Shown: positions 6,194 through 13,905 of the stretch, in pieces
How the letters are laid out: each line of letters begins with the position of its first letter
Numbering within the stretch: position 1 is the stretch's first letter
NCBI GenBank assembly: GCA_023228445.1
Contig: JALOBD010000019.1
Location: 1-19,862, forward strand
Source of the DNA: Sphaerochaeta sp.
GTDB taxonomy: Bacteria; Spirochaetota; Spirochaetia; Sphaerochaetales; Sphaerochaetaceae
Length of the DNA: 19,862 bases
Reading direction: 5' to 3'
Made by a program: the position numbers and the translations under genes
The notes under the pieces: generated by a model
The model's database searches: none
What the model saw: only the letters and a program-made list of their open reading frames with translations
What the model was told of the DNA's origin: nothing

Positions 6194-7083
6194 TCAAGGC
6201 TCGGCTGACAAGAGCCAATCCATGATATTCATGTGGATCACTCCATCACGCGATAGGCGTAGCACATCCATGGTGAGCAGGTACTTGGGGTAATTGTCCT
6301 TGATGGCCAAGAATGCGTCAAACTCTCGGTTGATGGTCTCTTCGGTGCTGAGGAGATAGGCTGCTTGGTAATAGCTTCTCGATCCATCTTTTTCTGCAAT
6401 GAAATCCACCTCACCCTTGTGCGTTTTCCCGATGTAGATCGTATATCCCCGAGCGACGAGCTCGTTGTAGCAGAGTGTTTCAAAGAGATACCCAAATTCA
6501 TCTTTGACCCGATTCTTGCGCAGCGTAAAGAAGCCAAGATCGCACACATACACTTTCTCCATGAATGAAAGTACCGTCTTGCCCCGAATATCGTAGCGCG
6601 CAACAATATCACAAATGCAAGCTTCCTCGATATACTTTAAATAATTGTAGATCGTCGGCGCAGACACACGCCTCCCTTCATCGCTCAGTGATCCTGCAAT
6701 CGTGTTCCCTGAGATCGTAGCGGAAGAATTTGCAATGATATAGTCAAGCACCCGTTGCAACGCATGAGGCGAAGCGACCCCGTTTGACAGAATGATATCC
6801 TCCAACACAATGGAATCGTATTGATTGGATAGGACGACATGCTTGACCTCCCAATCTTCCTCTTTCGCAACAAGCGGAAACCCACCCCACATCAGGTACT
6901 CTTCAAACAGCGCCGCTTTCTCTTTGGTGCTTCCCCTGCTCCTTTGAAAGTCATGGTACTCCTTGAAGGTGAACGGCAAGATCTTGAAGGAAACAGTACG
7001 TCCTGTCAGATGGCTTGCCAATTCTCCCGATAAGAGCTTTGAGTTCGAGCCGGTTATAAATATGCTCATGTCGGCGGTAGCGC
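6194..7083 (-). pseudogene. DUF4143 ATPase lacking its Walker A/B N-terminus
   Basis: The frame from about 7083 to 6194 encodes roughly 295 residues of a COG1373 ATPase: SIFITGSNSKLLSGELASHL (sensor region), the FTFKEYHDF segment, MWGGFPLVAKEED, a winged-helix-like part (SAPTIYNYLKYIEEACIC) and the DUF4143 end with YTIYIGKTHKGEVDFIAEKD and YYQAAYLL. It is similar in layout to the intact neighbour at 4126-5331. About 100 residues carrying Walker A and B are gone. The nominal Met at 7106-7108 lies in sequence that belongs to the opposite-strand gene, so it is not a true start. The break at about 7083 abuts another ATPase fragment pointing the other way. The product, if any, could not bind ATP. 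Confidence 0.75.
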
Positions 7084-7086
7084 GAG

Positions 7087-7502
7087 ATGAATTTTGAAGA
7101 GCAACCAAGCCTGAAGCGAATCTTCGACGGAGATCTGGACATCGATAGCATCACAGAGAAGATCAGTGCTGCAGGCTTGGGGCGTTTGATACCATCCAAG
7201 ACCTTGTTGTTTCTCTGCGAGATCCAAAGCTGTCCGAGTGCCCGAACCGCTTTGAAATTCATTGTCGAGGATGGGCGATTCGATGTGATCGCTTCAGGTT
7301 CGTTGTTGGGTCTCCACTATCGGGAGGTCTCTTCCTATCCGGTGGGGTTTGAACACAAGGTTGAGATGCACAGCCTTGATTTCGAGGAGTTCCTCTGGGC
7401 CAATGGCATCGATGAGGGGACGATCGACGGCCTGAGGCGATCGTATGAGCGACGGAAGCCGGTAGACGAATTCATCCATCATCGCATGATGGAGTTATTC
7501 AA
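7087..7502 (+). pseudogene. DUF4143 ATPase, left part, N-truncated and split by an IS
   Basis: This encodes NFEEQPSLKRIFDGDLD, then KTLLFLCEIQSCPSARTALK, DVIASGSLLGLHYREVSS, EMHSLDFEEFLWANGI and HHRMMELF, the standard order of the other main COG1373 subtype. Walker A, which should precede NFEEQ, is missing because the gene begins at the breakpoint near 7084. The Walker B aspartate (usually FLDEIQ) is Cys here (TGC at 7216-7218), a further sign of decay. The frame is cut at ELF by the insertion sequence. Removing 7503-9225 and one target copy gives MMELFKRYMIVGGMP, an uninterrupted match to the family, and continues into 9232-9967. Confidence 0.8.
7497..7502 (+). repeat. Target site duplication ATTCAA, left copy
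   Basis: ATTCAA immediately precedes the left IS end. The same six bases follow the right end at 9226-9231. Collapsing the two restores the interrupted reading frame exactly. Confidence 0.88.
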
Positions 7503-7530
7503 CATAACAATTGAGAAAATTAGGTAACGA
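7503..7530 (+). repeat. Left terminal inverted repeat of the IS
   Basis: It matches the inverted right end at C-A-x-A-A-C, then AGAAA, TTAGGT and AACGA, with one base missing relative to the right end. The transposase stop codon (7520-7522) lies inside this repeat. Confidence 0.8.
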
Positions 7531-8977
7531 GGTGTAAATCGCCAATGATGGGGCATTTGAAGTGAGCGAATAGCTCTATGAGTTTCTTGCTGTAGTTGGC
7601 GGCTTCCCAGGTCTCGTTCTTCTTCTTTATCTTCACACCCCTGGCTTCCCGGAGGATGTCGTCCGGCGTCTTGCCCTTCATCTTGGGGCAGGCGGACCTG
7701 AAGGCCTGCTCGATCTGGCCCGTGATGAGTATGATGAAGGCGAGTCCCTGGCTCATGTAGTAGTCCTGGGAACACAGGGCGTTGAACTCCTCCCTGTTCT
7801 TCACAAGGTCGAAATAACTCTCGATGCCCCAGCGTTGCTTGTAGAGGCAGAATATCTCCTCCGCGCTCTCATGGGCGAGGGAGGTCTTGAGCACGAATAC
7901 CCCGAAGGAGCCCCTCAGCGCCTCGAGGCGCTCGCTCGTGTACTTGCCGGATGTCCCGATCCTCCGGCTGAATGCCTCCTCTTCCTCCGCGGCCCTGTTC
8001 ATGTCCTTGTACAGGATGACCCTGGACCCGTCCTCATTTGCAGTCCCCGCCTCCCAGAAGAAGATGGGGTGCGCCTTCTTGCTGGTGCGGTAGATGAAGC
8101 TCCTCTTGTAGTCGAGGTTGTCCTTGACCGCCTTGTATTCAAGGAGGTTCTCCGAGAGGGGGATGATGTACTGGTTGCCGCCGCTGGTGAACAGCAACAG
8201 GTTCTCGAGGCAATAGAATCCCCTGTCGGCGATGATCAGCTTCCCCTTGAACACAAAGCTGCCCATCAGGTCCTTCACGCCGGTCTTGTCGACCATGCTT
8301 CCCGGATATATCCTCGCGAACACCGGCTTGCGGGTGTCGATGTCGTAGGCCATGAGGAGATTGACCTGCATCTCCTCCGTGACCCGGTATTTGTTGCCGT
8401 ACTGGGCAAGGTCGTCCTCATGCGAGTAGGACTCGATGCAATGCCCGTCTATGGCTATCTTGTGGGAATTGTCCAGCAGGTACTGCTGGTAGCGCGTCGG
8501 TTGCCCGTCCCTCCTGCCGAGCGCGTCGAGGAGATCGGAGAGGATGCCGTAGCTCATCGAGACCGAGGGGTACCTGACGGAAAGGCAGCTCTGGGCGAAG
8601 AGCTCGGCGATGTTCTTCAGGCCCGTGTACCCGTTGACCATGTACAGCAGGGCCAGGACATATATCCTGGTGGCGTCCAGGGGGTTGAAGAACACCCTCA
8701 GGTCCGCGAGCACCGCCTTCGACGCCTCGTACACGATGGCGTACTGACCGTACTCGACGACGGTGATCTTCTCCTCACGGCAGAAATTGTCGTTCGGGAT
8801 GAACCCGACCCCCTCCTTGATGCTGCCGATGATGCCGCCCATCTTGAGACGCCACTTGCCGTCCTTGCCCTTCTGGTTCGAGCAGGTGTACACGTAGTAC
8901 CCGTTCTTGATCGCCTTCACCATGGTGCCCTTCGGCTTGAGAGCCCTGATGTGCTCGGGAACGGAATAATTGCCCAT
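7520..8977 (-). CDS. IS1634/IS4-superfamily transposase
   Basis: A 485-residue DDE transposase that would cut and join the ends of the surrounding IS. Acidic residues in the expected contexts are D177 (KIAIDGHCIES), D251 (LIIADRGFYCLENL) and E386 (YKQRWGIESYFDLVKNR). The last matches the Y-x-x-R-x-x-IE-x-x-F-x-x-x-K signature of IS4-type enzymes. The N-terminal region (GYYVYTCSNQKGKDGKWRLK) is the usual start of this group. The start at 8977 has a strong GGAGGAGG upstream. The frame has no breaks and reaches into the left terminal repeat, so the enzyme is probably functional. Confidence 0.9.
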   Translation of the reverse strand: MGNYSVPEHIRALKPKGTMVKAIKNGYYVYTCSNQKGKDGKWRLKMGGIIGSIKEGVGFIPNDNFCREEKITVVEYGQYAIVYEASKAVLADLRVFFNPLDATRIYVLALLYMVNGYTGLKNIAELFAQSCLSVRYPSVSMSYGILSDLLDALGRRDGQPTRYQQYLLDNSHKIAIDGHCIESYSHEDDLAQYGNKYRVTEEMQVNLLMAYDIDTRKPVFARIYPGSMVDKTGVKDLMGSFVFKGKLIIADRGFYCLENLLLFTSGGNQYIIPLSENLLEYKAVKDNLDYKRSFIYRTSKKAHPIFFWEAGTANEDGSRVILYKDMNRAAEEEEAFSRRIGTSGKYTSERLEALRGSFGVFVLKTSLAHESAEEIFCLYKQRWGIESYFDLVKNREEFNALCSQDYYMSQGLAFIILITGQIEQAFRSACPKMKGKTPDDILREARGVKIKKKNETWEAANYSKKLIELFAHFKCPIIGDLHLVT

Positions 8978-9036
8978 GGTCCCCCCTCCTCCTTCGTTAC
9001 CTATCGTATACCTAATTATGGCATAGGAGGAGGGAG

Positions 9037-9059
9037 CCCGGCAAGGAAAAGTTGCCGGG
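9037..9059. other. Hairpin in the leader of the transposase
   Basis: CCCGGCAA (9037-9044) and TTGCCGGG (9052-9059) form a perfect 8-bp GC-rich stem with a 7-nt loop, about 60 bp upstream of the transposase start. Many insertion sequences use such hairpins to block translation from transcripts that enter from outside; that role is inferred here. No T tract follows in the transposase direction. Confidence 0.5.
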
Positions 9060-9196
9060 AAAACAGAGGTTTTTATAGGGGTGAAAGGAGTTTCAGGAGG
9101 GGAAAGGGCAGAAAACCAGACTTTCGTACCCGATCGTGGGATGGAAACGATAATTTGTTTGAGAACAGCCAGGAAAATCAGTATCTTCTAATCCCT

Positions 9197-9225
9197 TCGT
9201 TAACCTAAATTTCTAAGAAGTTGTG
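9197..9225 (-). repeat. Right terminal inverted repeat of the IS
   Basis: Read on the minus strand this is CACAACTTCTTAGAAATTTA, then GGTTAACGA, matching the left end at about 20 of 28 aligned positions. It ends directly against the ATTCAA duplication. Confidence 0.8.
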
Positions 9226-9967
9226 ATTCAAGCGCTATATGATAGTCGGTGGCATGCCACGGGTCGTCAGCTCATACGTCAATGACAAGGATATCGGCGA
9301 AGTGCTGCTGCTGCAGCACAGCATTACGGAGAGCTATCGCGATGATATTTCCAAGTACGCCGGCAAGCGAAAGGGAGAAGCGAAGCGGGTCTTTGATGCA
9401 ATCCCCATGCAACTTACCCAATGGAACAAGAAGTTCAAGGTGAGCCAGGTGGAAGAAGGGGGCCGGCTACGCACGTATGAGGATGCACTTGAGTGGTTGT
9501 ATGATGCCGGAATCGCGAGCTTCTGCCACAATGTGGAAAACGTTGAGTTGCCCTTTGCCTTGCATGCTCGCGCCTCTTTCTTCAAATTCTTCATGCACGA
9601 TACCGGCCTCTTGTCCTCGATGTCGATGGGGAATGCACAAAGTGCCATCCTCAACGGCGATTTGAGCATCAATGAAGGTGCCATCGTAGAGAACTGCATC
9701 GCCGATCTCTTGGTAAAGAGAGGCTATCCGCTCTTCTATTGGGACATCAAAGGAAGACTTGAAGTCGATTTCCTCATCCAAAGAGATACCACCATCGTTC
9801 CGATCGAAGTGAAGAGTGGGCGTGACTATCGCCGCCACGCCTCCCTCAATCGGTTGTTGGCGACCGCCTCGAGGCATGAGAAGCGAGCCATAGTTCTCAG
9901 CCCATTCAATGTTGAAGTTGAAGAGCAGATCGACTATCTCCCACTCTACATGGTGATGTTCCTCTGA
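9226..9967 (+). pseudogene. DUF4143 ATPase, right part after the IS
   Basis: The first six bases (9226-9231) are the right target copy. From the ATTCAA copy onwards the frame reads FKRYMIVGGMPRVVSSYV, DDISKYAGKRKGEAKRVFD, RLRTYEDALEWLYDAGI, FFKFFMHDTGLLSSM, AIVENCIADLLVKRGYPLFY, then the nuclease-like EVDFLIQRDTTIVPIEVKSG and the stop at 9967. These are the winged-helix and DUF4143 parts in their normal order. It continues the fragment at 7087-7502. An internal ATG at 9239 could give a 242-residue product, but it lacks a convincing ribosome site and would have no ATPase domain. The catalytic-looking D...EVK residues remain, so decay by the IS may be recent. Confidence 0.8.
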
Positions 9968-10125
9968 GTATCCCCTCTCTTGCCGGCAGCCAGCAAAATC
10001 GTCTGCCCGTGCTGTGACTTCCATCTGACGTGATGACACGGTATGAGAGTGGACCATCACCCGAGGGTGAACATCTTCCATCATTTCCCATTGCACCATC
10101 AAACAAATAATGGTTTACTGATTGT

Positions 10126-11151
10126 ATGGAACCGATCAAACTCACCACCTTGGCCCAATCATCCGGCTGTGCTGCAAAGCTCTCCCCGTCCCTGCTCAAC
10201 CAAGTCCTCTCTCGCCTCACCCCGATGCAATGCGACAAGCTGCTCGGCGGCTTTGAGAAGAGCGACGATGCGCTGGTCTACCAGCTCGATGGGCAGGGTG
10301 ATCGTCTTCTTCTTCAGACCGTCGACTTCTTCCCCCCGATGGTCGACGACCCCTATACCTTCGGCCAAGTGGCCGCAGCCAACGCTCTCAGTGACATCTG
10401 GGCCATGGGGGGAGCGCCGGCGGTCTGCCTCAACATCGTCTGTTTTCCGAGCACCCTCGATATCGAGATCCTCACAGAGATCCTCAAGGGCGGACAGGAC
10501 AAGGCCCAGGAGGCCGGCGCTATCATCGCCGGTGGCCACTCCATCGTCGCTGAGGCCCCCACCTACGGGCTCTCGGTCACCGGCTTCGTCGAGCGCGACA
10601 AGCTTTGGACCAATGCCAATGCTCAAGTGGGCGATGCCCTCATTCTCACCAAGGCCCTGGGGGTGGGGATCATCACGACGGCCATCAAGGGGAAGCGAGC
10701 CAGTGAGAATGCAGCCGATGCTGCCATACAGAGCATGACCGCGCTCAACAGGTACGCCAGCGAGCAGGCACGGCGCTACACCATCCATGCAGCCACCGAT
10801 GTGACCGGCTTCTCACTGCTTGGCCACGGCTTTGAGATGACCGAAGCCAGCGGCGTCACTCTCAGAATCGATACCCAAGCAATCCCCACCCTCGAGGATG
10901 CGTTGCTGCTGGCAGAGGAGGGGTATACCCCCGGTGGCCTGCACAGAAACCGGGAGTATCTCAAGGACAAGGTGCAACGAGAGCGTGAGATCTCCCCCTT
11001 CCTGGAGGACCTCCTCTATGATCCCCAGACCTCAGGAGGGCTCCTCCTCGCGCTGCCCAAGAAGGAGGCGGCGGAGTTCTCCGCCCACTCCGGCTACCCG
11101 ATCATCGGTGAGGTCCTCCCTGCAGGGGAGAAGCGGATTGTGTTGGTGTAG
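10126..11151 (+). CDS. selD: Selenophosphate synthase (selenide, water dikinase)
   Basis: A 341-residue cytoplasmic enzyme that makes selenophosphate from selenide and ATP, the selenium donor for selenocysteine tRNA and selenouridine tRNA. The active-site loop SSGCAAKLSP holds C15 (codon TGT, so cysteine rather than selenocysteine) and K18, equivalent to C17 and K20 of the E. coli enzyme; the second, non-essential Cys is Ala here. Other family segments are QTVDFFPPMVDDPYTFGQVA (metal and ATP binding), ANALSDIWAMGG, GGHSIVAEAPTYGLSVTG, TDVTGFSLLGHG and DPQTSGGLLLALP near the end. The length is typical. The only in-frame start is the ATG at 10126, and it has a poor Shine-Dalgarno site. No selA, selB, tRNA-Sec or selenoprotein gene lies in the window. 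It is isolated and converges on the next gene. The 158 bp before it hold nothing I recognise. Confidence 0.95.
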   Translation: MEPIKLTTLAQSSGCAAKLSPSLLNQVLSRLTPMQCDKLLGGFEKSDDALVYQLDGQGDRLLLQTVDFFPPMVDDPYTFGQVAAANALSDIWAMGGAPAVCLNIVCFPSTLDIEILTEILKGGQDKAQEAGAIIAGGHSIVAEAPTYGLSVTGFVERDKLWTNANAQVGDALILTKALGVGIITTAIKGKRASENAADAAIQSMTALNRYASEQARRYTIHAATDVTGFSLLGHGFEMTEASGVTLRIDTQAIPTLEDALLLAEEGYTPGGLHRNREYLKDKVQREREISPFLEDLLYDPQTSGGLLLALPKKEAAEFSAHSGYPIIGEVLPAGEKRIVLV

Positions 11152-11244
11152 GGAGCACCAAGCGCAGTGGGAATGGACCATTGCATACATACAATGTGCA
11201 CCGATGACGGTAATCCCGGCTGCTCTCTCAGCAGCGGTGGGTTA

Positions 11245-12396
11245 TCACGCCACCCCTCTTCTGATGATGCAGGTGAAGAGGTTCCCATCACGATCATCGA
11301 TGAAGTCGATGGATGGATACAGCTCCAACGCCCGCACAATTCCCGATCCATACCCTCGGTAGGGGAGGATGTGATGGGCAAATGAAGCCAACACCGGATT
11401 GCGTGCGTTGGAGTTTCCCGCCTTGATGTTCTCTACGGTGAGGTTGTTGGGCAGGTGTCCTGGGCTGATGATCTCAATACGGTCACTGAACACGAAGACC
11501 CGTATCGGGGCGGAGATGAAATAATCTCGATGTATGAGGGCGTTGGTCACCAACTCCTCGAAGACGATCCTTGGAATCTCAGGAATGCCGACGGTGTTGA
11601 CCGTCTGCTCTCCTTGTACCTGGAAGATGTGCGTGAGGATGAAGCTCATCGTTTGGCCGAAGATGTCCCCCATCTTGCCCTCGATGTTGCGACTATCGAT
11701 GTAGGAATCCACCGCGAGGGTAGTACCGGGGAACGCGCTGGCTTTGACAATGAATGAAGGCAACCATATTGAAGGGTTCCGGCCAAAGAGCAAGGCTCCG
11801 GCCAGGTTCAACTCTCCATCATGGGCCAAGTTCATGTTGTGCAGGACCTGATCAAGCGGCAATGATTGGTCTGCCAGCTTCTGGGCGTATCGCCTCTCAA
11901 AGAACTGCGAGAAGTACGGCAAATCCAGATCAGATATCGGCAAGCCAGAAGGAGTGACATCTGCGCGGATTTTGCCGGAGGCTTGGAAGATGCTTTGTAA
12001 CGCTTCTCGCGTTGCCGCCTTGCGTTTGCCACAGCTACTCGTCACCCAGAATACTCCATTCTTGCCTTGATACGGCTTGTTGCTACCCTCCGGTACTTCC
12101 AGGATGAGGATGCGCCGCTCCTCGATGATCGTGACCTGGGTCGTGACTGAGACCGGCGGAAACACCAAGCTATCGGCAGCACCTGCTATGAGGGGGTTGA
12201 GGCGTTGGATATCATCCCTGGACAACCCGACGAGTGTGCCATCAGAGTCAACGCCGATGAAGAGCCGTCCGCCCTCTCCGTTGCTGAACGCCACGATCTC
12301 ACAGGCGAGCGCGTCGCCATTGAAGACATTCTTCTTGAACCGAGTCGACCGATTCTCGCCTTGAGAGAGGAGTGTGAGGATCTCGACGTGTTCCAT
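11245..12396 (-). CDS. AlbA_2/GHKL ATP-binding putative transcriptional regulator
   Basis: A 383-residue protein of the COG2865-like group. The N-terminal part (about residues 10-125) is an AlbA_2/Schlafen-like nucleic-acid binding domain: STRFKKNVFNGDALACEIVA, then FSNGEGGRLFIGVDSDGTLV. The C-terminal half is a GHKL ATPase: N-box FEELVTNALIHRDY (from F279), RIEIISPGHLPNNLTVENI, and a glycine-rich lid YRGYGSGIVRALELY. The family is annotated as transcriptional regulators or RNA/DNA-binding ATPases, but firm functions are few. The start at 12396 is supported by AAGGAG about 11 bases upstream. The winged-helix tail often found in longer members is absent. A truncated paralogue lies at 1-168. 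It stands alone, converging on selD. In the 299 bp to its right I see only the promoter of the next gene. Confidence 0.8.
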   Translation of the reverse strand: MEHVEILTLLSQGENRSTRFKKNVFNGDALACEIVAFSNGEGGRLFIGVDSDGTLVGLSRDDIQRLNPLIAGAADSLVFPPVSVTTQVTIIEERRILILEVPEGSNKPYQGKNGVFWVTSSCGKRKAATREALQSIFQASGKIRADVTPSGLPISDLDLPYFSQFFERRYAQKLADQSLPLDQVLHNMNLAHDGELNLAGALLFGRNPSIWLPSFIVKASAFPGTTLAVDSYIDSRNIEGKMGDIFGQTMSFILTHIFQVQGEQTVNTVGIPEIPRIVFEELVTNALIHRDYFISAPIRVFVFSDRIEIISPGHLPNNLTVENIKAGNSNARNPVLASFAHHILPYRGYGSGIVRALELYPSIDFIDDRDGNLFTCIIRRGVA

Positions 12397-12646
12397 GAGT
12401 GATGGCTCTCCTTACGGTGATTGACAGTGCTCGACCTGCATTTTGCTACTTTCTGGTCCGGATACTCTCATGAGCGTCTCGTTTGCCTGTGAGTATACCA
12501 TATGGGGAAGCAGATGAAATTCTGTTGATTCCAGATCCGATAAGTATGGGGAGCGTTGGAGATGGATTCATTCGACCCTTCTTGATCCCATTTTTTTACA
12601 TAGGCCCCAAGCAGGTAGAAGCAAGATGGTTAGTACTACGTGAGTC

Positions 12647-12683
12647 TTGACTTGATAGTATTTTTTGCTAAAATCATATCAAG
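12647..12683 (+). promoter_or_regulatory. Promoter with overlapping inverted repeat before the DUF6088-like gene
   Basis: TTGACT (12647-12652) and TAAAAT (12669-12674) are spaced by 16 bp, a good housekeeping-type promoter. CTTGATA (12651-12657) and TATCAAG (12677-12683) are perfect inverted arms bracketing the spacer and -10, as expected for an autorepressor site of an AbiEi-like antitoxin. AAGGA (12681-12685) then serves as ribosome site for ATG 12696. Confidence 0.6.
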
Positions 12684-12695
12684 GATGGATGATGG

Positions 12696-13307
12696 ATGAA
12701 GTCACGTGCAGAAGAGATACGAGCACAGATTCAGGAGATGGAATTGAAAACCATCTTCTTTGCCGATGACTTTGGTATGGAGAATCGACAGGCGGTGCGT
12801 GTTATCCTCTCACGGCTTGTCAAAGACGGTACGATTGTCCGCTTGGGAGCCGGCATCTACATGAAACCTCGGTATAGCAATCTCATCCGCGCAATAGAGT
12901 ATCCTTCTGCTCAAGAGATAGCGGCAGCGGTCGCACAGAAGGAAAAGGCGAGGATCGTTCCTTCGGGAGCGTATGCCGTACATCAGCTTGGACTCTCGAC
13001 GCAGGTACCCACCCGTTCGGTATTTCTGACGGACGGATCGCCGAGGAAAATCACTCTTGAAGACGGACGTGAAATCATCTTCAAACGCACAGCAGCAAAG
13101 AACCTCTCATATAAGAATCCTGTCATTGGAATCATTGTCCTTGCCATGAAGGAGATCACAGCGGATGGAATTGATGCTGAGACACGCACTCTTCTTGCCA
13201 GATTGTTGGAGTCAGTATCGTATGATGCGGTCCGCAGCGACATCCTGCTCGCCCCGGAATGGATACAGACGGAGCTGATAGAGCTCCTGCAGAAAAGGAG
13301 TAGGTAA
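12696..13307 (+). CDS. AbiEi-like antitoxin (DUF6088 type)
   Basis: A 203-residue protein with an N-terminal winged helix (IFFADDFGMENRQAVRVILS, then RLVKDGTIVRLGAGIYMKP) and an AbiEi-like body: PSAQEIAAAVAQKEKARIVP, SGAYAVHQLGLSTQVPTRSV, FLTDGSPRKITLEDGREIIF and KRTAAKNLSYKNPVIG. This matches DUF6088-type proteins, which usually sit just upstream of an AbiEii-like nucleotidyltransferase toxin and act as its antitoxin and repressor. Here only a stump of the toxin gene follows (13314-13406). The start at 12696 fits the AAGGA site and the promoter at 12647-12674. The inverted repeat over the promoter suggests self-repression. The gene has no breaks, so it seems to have outlived its toxin. Confidence 0.75.
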   Translation: MKSRAEEIRAQIQEMELKTIFFADDFGMENRQAVRVILSRLVKDGTIVRLGAGIYMKPRYSNLIRAIEYPSAQEIAAAVAQKEKARIVPSGAYAVHQLGLSTQVPTRSVFLTDGSPRKITLEDGREIIFKRTAAKNLSYKNPVIGIIVLAMKEITADGIDAETRTLLARLLESVSYDAVRSDILLAPEWIQTELIELLQKRSR

Positions 13308-13313
13308 CAATAC

Positions 13314-13406
13314 ATGCTTGTATGCAATTTGTCAGCTGAAGAGAGAAGGACGATTGTTAATGAAATTGAGCATCATGATCGAGAAGCCCAGAAGGATCCG
13401 TGTTGA
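13314..13406 (+). pseudogene. Stump of an AbiEii-like toxin gene
   Basis: Six bases after the antitoxin stop, an ATG opens 30 codons with NLSAEERRTIVNEIEHHDRE, then AQKDPC and TGA. Beginnings of the form NLSxEERRxLxNE are typical of AbiEii-type nucleotidyltransferases encoded directly behind DUF6088/AbiEi antitoxins. The rest, including the GSxxxD-type catalytic site, is missing: the next 30 bp lead straight into an oppositely oriented regulator gene. The identification rests on a short stretch plus position. Confidence 0.5.
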
Positions 13407-13437
13407 ACACCACAAAAACTTCAGTGCTACATCATCG

Positions 13438-13803
13438 CTACTGCGCTCTCTCCATCTCACGTTCATACGCCCTTCTCAGCGTCAGCTGTTGGCGGAGGGT
13501 CAGCATCATGGCGATGAGTGTATCAAAGTCTTTTTGCTCTTCCTCGCTCAGGCGTTCGCGCTGAAGCGAGATGGAGGAGGGCTCTTCACCCTTTTCCACG
13601 AGTATCTCTCCAAGATCAAAACCAAGGATCGAAGAGAGGGCTTGCAGCTGTGCGATTGAGGGGATGAAATCCTCTCGCTCAAGGCGGGCGATTATGGAGC
13701 AAGGAAGAGCGGTCAGCTCTCCAAGCTGTGCTTGGGTCAAGCCTTCTTTCCGTCGAAGGTCTGCAACGGTTTGAGCCAACGCGGTAGTGGATATGATTTT
13801 CAT
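13438..13803 (-). CDS. XRE-family helix-turn-helix regulator
   Basis: A protein of 121 residues starting at the ATG at 13801-13803, chosen because GGGAGG lies about eight bases upstream; an in-frame start 39 bp further up would read through that ribosome site. The helix-turn-helix spans roughly residues 8-60: LAQTVADLRRKEGLTQAQLG, ELTALPCSIIARLEREDF, PSIAQLQALSSILGFDL. A charged tail (LSEEEQKDFDTLIAMMLTLR) is likely helical. Such small regulators are often HigA-like antitoxins or phage/element repressors. Here no toxin adjoins it; on its 3' side is the toxin stump of the DUF6088-type pair. A possible extended -10 (TGGTATAGT on the minus strand, near 13822-13830) lies about 20 bp before the start. 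Confidence 0.75.
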   Translation of the reverse strand: MKIISTTALAQTVADLRRKEGLTQAQLGELTALPCSIIARLEREDFIPSIAQLQALSSILGFDLGEILVEKGEEPSSISLQRERLSEEEQKDFDTLIAMMLTLRQQLTLRRAYEREMERAQ

Positions 13804-13905
13804 CGAAGAACCTCCCTCTTCACTATACCACAGTTGCAACACATCATGTCTGGAAGCATCAGTGAAGAGGCGTCACTGTGTATATTACCCAGCATCTCAC
13901 GTTGT

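Larger units (their letters stand above)
7503..9225 (-). mobile_element. Complete insertion sequence, IS1634-like (IS4 superfamily)
   Basis: A 1723-bp element bounded by imperfect terminal inverted repeats of about 28 bp: 7503-7530 (starting CATAAC...GAAAATTAGGTAACGA) and 9197-9225 read inwards (CACAAC...GAAATTTAGGTTAACGA). It is flanked by a 6-bp target duplication (ATTCAA). It holds one transposase gene. The size, terminal C, 5-6 bp duplication and DDE transposase of about 485 residues fit the IS1634 group. It interrupts an already truncated DUF4143 ATPase. About 220 bp between the transposase start and the right repeat carry no gene. Confidence 0.85.

Noticed and set aside
7835..9208. Long open frame (457 codons) on the plus strand across the IS
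   Set aside because: It lies opposite the transposase, which has full DDE motifs and a strong ribosome site. The plus-strand translation is low-complexity, rich in Val/Asp/His/Leu, with no known pattern.
10051..10075. TCACCC/GGGTGA inverted repeat before selD as a terminator
   Set aside because: The loop is only two bases and no T tract follows.
10168..10170. Selenocysteine in SelD
   Set aside because: The active-site codon is TGT (Cys), not TGA.
10043..10738. 231-codon plus-strand frame overlapping the start of selD
   Set aside because: Ser/Pro/Arg-rich shadow of the selD codons with no family pattern.
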